In this document: positions 1 to 5,494 of the stretch, in pieces | How positions within the stretch are numbered: the first letter of the stretch is position 1 | Layout: the number at the start of each line of letters is the position of its first letter | Assembly: GCA_020047875.1 (NCBI GenBank) | Contig: JAIFNE010000168.1 | Location: forward strand, 1 to 6,226 | DNA length: 6,226 nucleotides | Source: Hydrogenophaga sp. | Lineage (GTDB): Bacteria > Pseudomonadota > Gammaproteobacteria > Burkholderiales > Burkholderiaceae_C | Direction: 5' to 3' | The notes under the pieces: model-generated | What the model was told of the DNA's origin: nothing | The model's database searches: none | What the model saw: the letters and a program-made list of their open reading frames with translations, nothing else | Position numbers and translations under genes: made by a program

Positions 1-873
1 ACCAATAAAGCGCAGCTTGGGCTTCCGCCAGTGACTCGGGTGAGCATCCCCCTTGCAATGGCACCGATGCAATTTGAGCTTTATAAGCTCATGAAATTTG
101 AAGTCGCACGGGAAGCGGCTGGGGCGCTCAAAACCCACAGCAAACAAGCACTGCGTTCTCTTGGTCGATCAGTCGCACGCATTTTGCAGTTTGTCTCAAA
201 TCCCGCCCTGCTTAGCTCAGAGATTGGCTTTATACATGCTGACCTATTGGCGGCTGTTCTGGCAGAGGGCGATGGTCCGAAATTAAAGTATGTTTTAAAG
301 CGTGCTCGTGCTCTGGCGAATGAAGGACACAAAGTTCTAATTTGGTCCTCCTTTGTGCGTAACGTTGAATATATTGCAGAGCGTCTTTCCGACCATGGTG
401 CAGTCTATATTCACGGTGGTGTAGATGCAGGAGATGAGGATGATGATGAAACGCGGGAAGGAAAAATAAAGCTCTTCCATGATGATCCCAATGTTCGCAT
501 CATGGTTGCCAATCCTGCTGCTGCAAGTGAGGGCGTGAGCCTTCATAGGGTCTGTCACCACGCTATTTATTTAGACCGCACCTTTAACGCAGCCCACTAT
601 CTGCAATCCGAAGATCGTATTCATCGCTATGGTCTTCCGCCCGACCAAAGCACCACTGTTGAAATCGTTCAGTGCATCGGCAGCGTAGATGAAACGGTGG
701 ACGAGCGTTTACGGTACAAAATTGGCTTGATGGCAAAGGCATTGGAAGACTCCAACTTGTGCCCTGATCCGATTGCTCTTGATCCAGTCGATATTCCAGA
801 CTACGACGAATACAGCACGGGACTTGCAGAAGATGACGTTCTGGCGCTCATGCGGGATCTGGGAGTCGCATGA
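1..873 (+). CDS. SNF2-type helicase, C-terminal part (5' truncated by window)
   Basis: This is the second RecA-like half of a superfamily 2 helicase of the SNF2 type, an ATP-driven DNA translocase. The frame is open from base 1, so the true start lies outside the window; the GTG at 31 is only an internal codon. Early on, a segment like the SNF2 'PLAMAPMQFELYKLM' stretch (about 49-93) is followed by 'SNPALL' (about 196-213), common in helicases of defence operons. Motif IV is KVLIWSSFV (331-357). Motif V is ANPAAASEGVSL (508-543). Motif VI is QSEDRIHRYG (604-633), with the Q and the two arginines (RxxR) used for ATP hydrolysis. An acidic loop, GDEDDDET, lies between motifs IV and V. Walker A and DEAH motifs are absent because they would lie upstream. 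The stop overlaps the next gene by four bases (ATGA), implying co-transcription and coupled translation. The family call is firm; a defence role is inferred from context. Confidence 0.88.
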   Translation, partial: TNKAQLGLPPVTRVSIPLAMAPMQFELYKLMKFEVAREAAGALKTHSKQALRSLGRSVARILQFVSNPALLSSEIGFIHADLLAAVLAEGDGPKLKYVLKRARALANEGHKVLIWSSFVRNVEYIAERLSDHGAVYIHGGVDAGDEDDDETREGKIKLFHDDPNVRIMVANPAAASEGVSLHRVCHHAIYLDRTFNAAHYLQSEDRIHRYGLPPDQSTTVEIVQCIGSVDETVDERLRYKIGLMAKALEDSNLCPDPIALDPVDIPDYDEYSTGLAEDDVLALMRDLGVA

Positions 874-1724
874 TGTTGCGCTTCTCACCCGGCATCGCAC
901 AAGGATGCCATGAGCTTCTGGTCCTCGCTAAAAAGCATCCCAATCCAGCACCGTATTTTCTCAGTGCCTTTTCTACGTTTGGCTCGATAGCATCTGAAAA
1001 GATTTTCAGCACTGCCCAAGCCATGCGCTGGGTCTGCACTGACGATGCAGGAAACCTCGCTCCCACGGTTGAAGGGGAGCGCCTTTTGCATATCAGTGGC
1101 TACACGGCACTTTTAAGGCAAATGCTACTGGACTACATAGATATTGAGCGCCCAAGCTGGGTGCAGAGTGCTCTAAGCGGTCGGGCAAAAGTGCTTCATT
1201 TTGCGGGCGCTGAAATCGGGCAAATTTTTGTTGAGGCGCTTCTTGCAGATGGCGTGGACTCAGACACCGTGGCGTTTTGGGACACCCTTTCAGCAAGAGC
1301 ACGAGGGCTCAAAGACGAACGTCAGAGTCAGGTGGGGCGCCTTGGCGAGCGTCTGACATTAGACTACGAGACACAGCGCACAGGCAAAGCCGCCAAGTGG
1401 ATTTCGATAGAAAGCAATGAAGACGGGTATGACATTCTGTCTGTCGTATCCGACTCGGACTCTCGCAACCTCTCCATTGAGGTCAAGGCATCTAGCATGG
1501 GGCTGCATGGTGCCTTTCATTTAACCGTCAATGAGTGGGAGCGGGCACAGGAAACAAAGACACACGCCTTCCACCTCTGGGACGTCAGCAAGATGCCGTA
1601 TGCCCTCTGCGTACTCGATGTTAAACAAGTTTCAGCCCATGTACCCAACGACTGTGGACTTGGCACCTGGCAGTCTGTGCAGGTGCCGTTTGCCGCATTC
1701 CGAGAAAAGTTCTCAATCCCCTGA
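870..1724 (+). CDS. DUF3883 (NO VEIN-like) domain protein, candidate nuclease
   Basis: A 284-residue protein whose C-terminal half matches the DUF3883/NO VEIN C-terminal domain as I recognise it. That domain is common beside helicases and methyltransferases in restriction and phage-defence loci. Seen directly: GRLGE (156-160), GYDIL with D188 (186-190), IEVKAS with E204 and K206 (203-208), and NEWERA (221-226). The order E160...D188...E204-x-K206 fits a PD-(D/E)XK-like nuclease core, so DNA cleavage is a reasonable but untested inference. The N-terminal 100 residues are unassigned; the segment around 45-75, with 'TVEGERLL', looks like a winged helix that could bind DNA. There is no signal peptide or membrane segment. 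The start ATG at 870 overlaps the helicase stop (ATGA), and an adjacent ATG at 873 is an alternative one codon later. The likely job is effector partner of the upstream helicase. Confidence 0.8.
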   Translation: MMLRFSPGIAQGCHELLVLAKKHPNPAPYFLSAFSTFGSIASEKIFSTAQAMRWVCTDDAGNLAPTVEGERLLHISGYTALLRQMLLDYIDIERPSWVQSALSGRAKVLHFAGAEIGQIFVEALLADGVDSDTVAFWDTLSARARGLKDERQSQVGRLGERLTLDYETQRTGKAAKWISIESNEDGYDILSVVSDSDSRNLSIEVKASSMGLHGAFHLTVNEWERAQETKTHAFHLWDVSKMPYALCVLDVKQVSAHVPNDCGLGTWQSVQVPFAAFREKFSIP

Positions 1725-1803
1725 TATCAAGCAGCAACGCCACTAGACAGAAAAACAGTAGTACGCTAAGAACACGCGGTCACAACCTCTTGGAATTCAA
1801 AGC

Positions 1804-2171
1804 ATGACTGAAAAAGTGAGCTACGATGAATACAAAAAATTCAAGCCCAAATCGCGGAACTTGAATCCAAGGCGAAGTCGGTCCGTGAAGCACTGCTTGC
1901 AGACGAGATCAAAGCCATCAAGGCGAAGATCAAAGAACTTGCACTCAAACCCAGCCAACTTTTTTCGGCTGTGTTGCTGGCAGGTGAATCCAAAGCAGCA
2001 CCTGTGAGCATGGGAGAAAAAATCGCCAATGCAACCAAAGCCAAAGAGCCTGCGGAGGCGAAATACCGTGGACCTAACGGAGAAACGTGGGGTGGCGGTC
2101 GCGGTCGCAAACCTGCTTGGGTTCAAGCCATTCTTGATGCTGGCGGCAACATCGAAAAGTTCAAAGTTTGA
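1804..2171 (+). pseudogene. H-NS family nucleoid-associated protein, apparent frameshift at an A6 run
   Basis: The parts of this gene make a standard H-NS-family DNA-binding silencer, about 122 residues if the frame is restored. From ATG 1804 the protein begins MTEKVSYDEYKK, then the frame is lost at six A's (1834-1839). One extra A would give Y-K-K-I-Q-A-Q-I and join without any stop to the frame used from about 1839 to the stop at 2169-2171. Residues about 8-50 of the joined protein form a Lys/Glu/Ala/Leu-rich coiled coil, the oligomerisation region. A linker follows, then the C-terminal DNA-binding motif around 88-105, KYRGPNGETW followed by GGGRGRKP. Explanations are a sequencing or assembly error in the homopolymer, a real inactivating deletion, or slippage. 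Without correction, ATG 1804 gives a 67-residue chimera, and the C-terminal frame alone could start only at GTG 1971, lacking the coiled coil. No strong ribosome-binding site is seen; GGA at 1792-1794 is a weak candidate. The family call is firm, functional status uncertain. Confidence 0.85.
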
Positions 2172-2193
2172 TAACCGAATTAATCACAGAATT

Positions 2194-2215
2194 AAAGCCC
2201 CGAGAGGGGCTTTTT
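2194..2215. terminator. Rho-independent terminator, probably bidirectional
   Basis: Eight-base arms AAAGCCCC (2194-2201) and GGGGCTTT (2206-2213) enclose a GAGA loop and run into TTTTT (2211-2215). It lies 22 bases after the H-NS-like stop and terminates that plus-strand transcript. On the minus strand the same stem is followed by a weaker T-rich stretch (TTTAATT), and it sits just downstream of the convergent phosphoesterase gene, so it probably serves both. Confidence 0.88.
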
Positions 2216-2236
2216 CTGCCTGTTAACATGGCAGAG

Positions 2237-3088
2237 TCAAGCACCAAGGGCAAGACCAGAGCCTGTGTCGTCAGCCCTGCACTGCAGGGCGCTCGGGGTG
2301 CACCGTGCTTGATGCGGTGTACACAAAGGCCTGTTCAGTGCGGGCGAAGTCCCATTGTTCAACCCGGCAACTGGGTTTGGCGCTGCCTTCGTCTGGCGTG
2401 GGATGGTGCTGCGCTTCTGGCGCCTCGTCACGCCAGGACGTGTTCGAGACGAGACGGCGGTCCCCGCCTGGACCACCCACATTCGCCGCGCCAATCCGTG
2501 GATCGCGAGCGTGTAGGGCAGGTGGATGTGGCCGCCCAGCAGCAGGTCGGCTCCTGCTGCAGCCCACTCCTTCAGGGCGCCGGCATGACCGCGCAGCAGG
2601 TTGACCCGATCGCGGTCTTCTGTCACGGCCAGCGGCTGGTGTACCACCACGACGCGCAACTGCTCTGCCGTGGCTGCGCGCAACTGCCTGGCCACCCGAT
2701 CGATTTGCGCGGAGGAAACCTCTCCGTTCTTGTGACGCCACGCGCGCGTGGTGTTGACGCCAATCACCAGGCATTGCGGCGACGAGTAGGTGGGTTCGGT
2801 GTCGCTCCCGAACGCGGCGGCGTAACGCGCGTAGGGGCGGGTCAGGCGGGCCCACAGGTCGAACAGCGCAATGTCGTGGTTGCCCGGGACAGCGAGTAGC
2901 GGGGCACCCAGTCGGTCGGCGAAGGCCTTGGCTGCGCGAAACTGAACTGGGCGCGCGCGCTGCGTGATGTCGCCCGAAAGGATCACCAAGTCGGGCTTTT
3001 GCTGCGCAGCCAGCGAGACCAGTGCTTCGAGCACCTGAGGCACTTCGGTGCCGAAGTGGGTGTCGGAGATCTGTAGAACGACGCTCAT
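2237..3088 (-). CDS. Calcineurin-like metallophosphoesterase, frame lost near 3' end
   Basis: A cytoplasmic metal-dependent phosphoesterase of the calcineurin-like superfamily, in the broad group that includes cyclic-nucleotide phosphodiesterases; the substrate cannot be read from sequence. All five metal-site motifs are present: D9-x-H11, GD (39-40), GNHD (69-72), H150, and GGHIH (185-189). ATG 3088-3086 overlaps the stop of the lipid kinase gene (ATGA), supporting this start and coupled translation. After 'GTAVSSR' (209-215) the reading frame no longer looks like the family. The expected tail, RDEAP and later SCRVEQWDF, lies in another minus-strand frame from about 2442 down to a TGA at 2273-2271. 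The listed 283-residue product therefore probably ends in about 65 spurious residues, and the natural stop was likely 2271. The stretch between the motifs fits no frame well, so there may be more than one indel. The catalytic domain is complete up to the break, so activity may survive. Confidence 0.85.
   Translation of the reverse strand: MSVVLQISDTHFGTEVPQVLEALVSLAAQQKPDLVILSGDITQRARPVQFRAAKAFADRLGAPLLAVPGNHDIALFDLWARLTRPYARYAAAFGSDTEPTYSSPQCLVIGVNTTRAWRHKNGEVSSAQIDRVARQLRAATAEQLRVVVVHQPLAVTEDRDRVNLLRGHAGALKEWAAAGADLLLGGHIHLPYTLAIHGLARRMWVVQAGTAVSSRTRPGVTRRQKRSTIPRQTKAAPNPVAGLNNGTSPALNRPLCTPHQARCTPSALQCRADDTGSGLALGA
2274..2290. repeat. 17-bp near-perfect palindrome at the alternative stop of the phosphoesterase gene
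   Basis: The sequence gccctgcactgcagggc has perfect 8-base arms around a single central base. As RNA it could form a 7-bp stem with a 3-base loop. On the minus strand it abuts the TGA at 2273-2271, the frame I think was the original end of the phosphoesterase gene. There is no following T-run, so it is not a typical terminator. It could be an mRNA 3' stem or a protein-binding dyad. Confidence 0.45.
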
Positions 3089-4122
3089 GCGGTGCTGGCC
3101 CTTGCTGTCTCTGCCGTGGCAGCAGCGAGCGGATCCTGAAGCAGGTACAGCGGTTTTTCGAGCACGCGAAAGTCGATGGGTGCTCGCATCCGCGCCACCT
3201 CGCCGTCGAATGCCACCACCACCTCATGCCGGCCAGGGAGCAGCCTGGGCCTAACCACCATGTGCTGAAACTCGAAGCTTTCCACCCCGGCCGCCTCGCC
3301 CAGCCTGCCCATGGCGCCACGCAGCATCAGCCCGATCATGGACAGCGTGCCGATGGGGCGCAGCATGAGCGCGGCCATGCTGCCGTGGCCCGGTGTGCCG
3401 GCCATGGTGTCCTCGGGGTTTGCACCGAACTGCTGCAACTGCAGCCGGTTGTTGCCGACAAACAGCGTGAGCGTTTGTACGTCGCGCGCCGTGTCGCCCA
3501 GCTCGATGTGCAAGCGCAGCTTGCGTTGCGCGCGCAGCAAGGTGGCGCAGGCCGCCACAAAGGCAACCCAGCGGCTTCGGCCAAAGCGCGCCTTGTAGGT
3601 TTCGCGGTCTTGCAGCAGCTCGGGATAAACGCCCAGGCTGGCGTTGACCAGAAACACCCGCTCGTTGATAGCGGCCACCTGTACCGGCAGCGGCTGTGCG
3701 CGCAGCAGCAGCTGCGCGGCCGCAGCGGGATCGGTGGGTATGCCGTGCGTTCGTGCGAAATAGTTGAAGGTGCCGTAAGGAATGACGCCCATGGGGCAAC
3801 CCGCAGCGTGCGTGGCCTGGGCCACCGCGTTGAGGCTGCCGTCGCCACCCACAGCGATCACCGCCGTGTGGTTCGCCACCGCCTTGGCAGCAGCCTGGCT
3901 GGCCACCCGCGAGAGTTCGGCTGGCCTGCAGACCAGAAGTTCTCCCTGGCGCCCGCCGGCTGCCAAGGCCGACTCGATCACAGCCCGCTTGGCGTCGATA
4001 TCCAGCGCGCCTGACGAGGCGTTGATGACAAACAGCAAGGCCGATTCGGTGTTCAGGACAGGCGCTGGCATGGCGGCGGGCAGCGCGCGGTGGGCGGCTT
4101 GCGGGCTGACGGTGGCTTGCAT
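3085..4122 (-). CDS. Diacylglycerol kinase catalytic-domain (DAGK_cat) lipid kinase
   Basis: A 345-residue member of the bacterial lipid-kinase family related to DgkB/YegS, which transfer phosphate from ATP to diacylglycerol or similar lipids; the actual lipid cannot be told. Motifs seen: the N-terminal INASSG (33-38), a variant of NPxSG; the nucleotide-binding GGDGS (92-96, usually GGDGT); VIPYGTFNYFARTHGIP (113-129), the GTxN segment; and in the C-terminal beta domain FDGE (305-308) and EKPLYLLQDP (322-331). There is no signal peptide or clear membrane span, so it is probably a cytoplasmic enzyme acting at the inner membrane face. The frame stays open to 4245, but ATG 4122 is preferred: it overlaps the upstream stop as TGATG, and the first 41 extra residues are arginine-rich antisense-like sequence. 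Its stop overlaps the phosphoesterase start (ATGA). It sits between a DUF3616 gene and a phosphoesterase in one probable operon. Confidence 0.9.
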   Translation of the reverse strand: MQATVSPQAAHRALPAAMPAPVLNTESALLFVINASSGALDIDAKRAVIESALAAGGRQGELLVCRPAELSRVASQAAAKAVANHTAVIAVGGDGSLNAVAQATHAAGCPMGVIPYGTFNYFARTHGIPTDPAAAAQLLLRAQPLPVQVAAINERVFLVNASLGVYPELLQDRETYKARFGRSRWVAFVAACATLLRAQRKLRLHIELGDTARDVQTLTLFVGNNRLQLQQFGANPEDTMAGTPGHGSMAALMLRPIGTLSMIGLMLRGAMGRLGEAAGVESFEFQHMVVRPRLLPGRHEVVVAFDGEVARMRAPIDFRVLEKPLYLLQDPLAAATAETARASTA

Positions 4123-5210
4123 CAGTCGTGCCGCAGCAGATCGCCAAACACGGTGTGTTCGCCGTCCCGGCGGTCTGCACCGGGCGCGTCGTACAGCACC
4201 AGCCAGCGGGGCTTGCCGCCGGCCATCTCTGGGGGCAGATCGCAAATAGCCTCCGCGCGGTTTGTGCCGCGCCCATGTGGCAGCGAAACCGCCTCGGTCA
4301 GCGAAGTTTCAAACTGCACAGGTTCGAGGTTGGCCGCCAGCTGCTTGCGCGCCAGCGGCCATTTGAAGACACGGATGTCGCCGTTGAGAACCATCGTCGG
4401 CCCAGCCAGGATGTAAAGATCGTCGCCAGAGAAGTGCAAATCGCGGATGCCCAGGCCATCAAGCTGGAGGAAGTGCTTGCGGATCAGCGTGCCCCTCTCA
4501 TCCAGCGGCGCCAGACGCAGGTGGTCAGCTCGGGCTTCGATCTTGATTTCGAGCAGCGCCGACCAGCCCCGCAACACCGGGCCGCGCAGGCCGAGCAGCA
4601 GCCGTGGCCCGTCCACCGCCAGGCCTTCCACGTCGAAGCCGTTGTCTTTGCCCGGAATGGCCATGTAGGGGCCAAAGTGGGGGTCATCAGCCAGCGCGCG
4701 GGTGAGCAGGTTGGCCTGCGAATCGCCTTTGAGTCGAAGTGCCCGCCGACCATCTTGGGCTTGTTTCACCAGGCAGGGCGCGCCTTGGGCGTCGGGTTCG
4801 ATGGGCAGGCACGCCAGCAGGCGCCGGTTGCCGTCCAACGTGACCTTGGTCAGCCGCTTGCTGTTGTCGGCGAGGCTTCGATCTGGCTTGATGTTCTTGC
4901 GTTTGAGGCCATGGGAGCCCACCACCCAAAGAAAGCCATCGGACACGGCCATGCCCTCCAGATCTGCCTCTTCCTCGGCTGCGCCTGGCAGGTCGAGCAG
5001 GTCGGCCAGCGCGAAATCGCGCACCTCGCCGAATCGCAAGGTCTCGCGGCCGATCGGGTCGAGCCGCCGCAGGCGGTCCACACCACAGGCCTCGTCGCCA
5101 GCCACCCAGAGCCAGTCGCCGGTGAAAGCGGCGCCTGACAGGTTGGTCTGCACCAGGGAGCCGGGCGAGAATTCCAGGCGGACGGCGTTGGTGCTTCGCG
5201 TGTTGGGCAT
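4122..5210 (-). CDS. DUF3616 domain-containing protein
   Basis: A 362-residue protein I recognise as the DUF3616 family, of unknown function. Characteristic segments are GAAFTGDWLWVAGDE (26-40), DLEGMA with GSHGLKR (83-104), NGFDVEGLAV with LLLGLRGP (190-211), GLGIRDL (252-258), LAGPT (268-272) and NRAEAI (317-322). The recurring 'EG-hydrophobic... D-G-hydrophobic-W/L' units suggest repeated beta blades, perhaps a propeller-like fold; that is inference. No signal peptide is evident, so it is probably cytoplasmic. The start is fixed within narrow limits because a TAA lies only two codons upstream (5219-5217) and no other plausible start is near. Oddly, no purine-rich ribosome-binding site precedes it. 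It is first of three overlapping genes; its TGA shares one base with the lipid kinase ATG (TGATG), so the downstream pair likely depends on its promoter, which must lie in the divergent gap 5211-5494. Confidence 0.85.
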   Translation of the reverse strand: MPNTRSTNAVRLEFSPGSLVQTNLSGAAFTGDWLWVAGDEACGVDRLRRLDPIGRETLRFGEVRDFALADLLDLPGAAEEEADLEGMAVSDGFLWVVGSHGLKRKNIKPDRSLADNSKRLTKVTLDGNRRLLACLPIEPDAQGAPCLVKQAQDGRRALRLKGDSQANLLTRALADDPHFGPYMAIPGKDNGFDVEGLAVDGPRLLLGLRGPVLRGWSALLEIKIEARADHLRLAPLDERGTLIRKHFLQLDGLGIRDLHFSGDDLYILAGPTMVLNGDIRVFKWPLARKQLAANLEPVQFETSLTEAVSLPHGRGTNRAEAICDLPPEMAGGKPRWLVLYDAPGADRRDGEHTVFGDLLRHD

Positions 5211-5242
5211 GGGGATTTACAGAGGTTGTTGAGCGGGCTGGG

Positions 5243-5287
5243 CCACGCGAGAGAGCGTGTTCGGTGGCTGCGGTGACCACGCGAGAG
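5243..5287. repeat. 11-bp direct repeat pair in divergent intergenic region
   Basis: The sequence ccacgcgagag occurs at 5243-5253 and again at 5277-5287, start-to-start distance 34 bases, roughly three helical turns. It lies upstream of the DUF3616 operon and of the ExoD-like gene. It could be a pair of regulator half-sites or a small duplication; nothing identifies a binding protein. I could not find convincing -35/-10 boxes for either gene in 5211-5494. Confidence 0.5.
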
Positions 5288-5297
5288 TTTGCGTCCA

Positions 5298-5371
5298 AAA
5301 CCCGTCTCTTGTTCAGTTTTTCCCGATGTGCTCGTTCGCCACGGGTTTCTTGCCTTTTGGCGCAAACCCGT
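5298..5371. promoter_or_regulatory. Repeated AAACCCGT elements with an imperfect hairpin
   Basis: AAACCCGT occurs at 5298-5305 and 5364-5371, and its exact reverse complement ACGGGTTT at 5341-5348. The last two enclose an inner GCC-TTTT-GGC (5352-5361), so 5341-5371 can fold as an 8-bp stem, a small asymmetric internal loop and a 3-bp upper stem. There is no T-run after it, so it is not a standard terminator. The placement between divergent genes, about 120 bases before the probable ExoD-like start, fits an operator or 5' untranslated structure; the role is inferred. Confidence 0.4.
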
Positions 5372-5494
5372 CACAGTTCAGGGCTTCCTCACCCGAGCGG
5401 CCGTTTGTTGCTGCGTACCGTTTTGCACCTCAGTTCTTTACCTTCCAGCCGATCCGGGTGCCCGCGAGACAGACGGCGAGCCGCCGTCGAGCGG

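Noticed and set aside
31..33. GTG at 31 as the helicase gene start
   Set aside because: The frame is open to base 1 and the helicase N-terminal half must precede it, so this is an internal valine codon.
2168..2899. Plus-strand open frame of 243 codons
   Set aside because: It lies antisense to the metallophosphoesterase, whose metal-binding motifs are complete; the plus-strand product is Arg/Gln/Pro-rich with no recognisable domain.
2271..3320. Minus-strand open frame of 349 codons as a separate gene
   Set aside because: Most of it is Arg-rich shadow sequence in a second frame of the phosphoesterase and kinase genes. Only its last part (about 2442-2271) is meaningful, as the displaced tail of the phosphoesterase.
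3022..4014. Plus-strand open frame of 330 codons
   Set aside because: Antisense shadow of the lipid kinase gene, which has clear family motifs and overlapping junctions with its neighbours; long antisense frames are common in high-GC DNA.
4123..4245. N-terminal extension of the lipid kinase to ATG 4245
   Set aside because: The added 41 residues are Arg-rich and overlap the DUF3616 C-terminus; ATG 4122 forms a TGATG junction and gives a normal family length.
4128..5138. Plus-strand open frame of 336 codons
   Set aside because: Antisense shadow of the DUF3616 gene; the product is rich in Gln, Arg, His and Ala without family features.
5264..5494. N-terminal extension of the ExoD-like protein to 5264
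   Set aside because: The 77 extra residues are Ser/Arg-rich, unlike the family, and include the repeat-rich intergenic region; family similarity begins near 5495.
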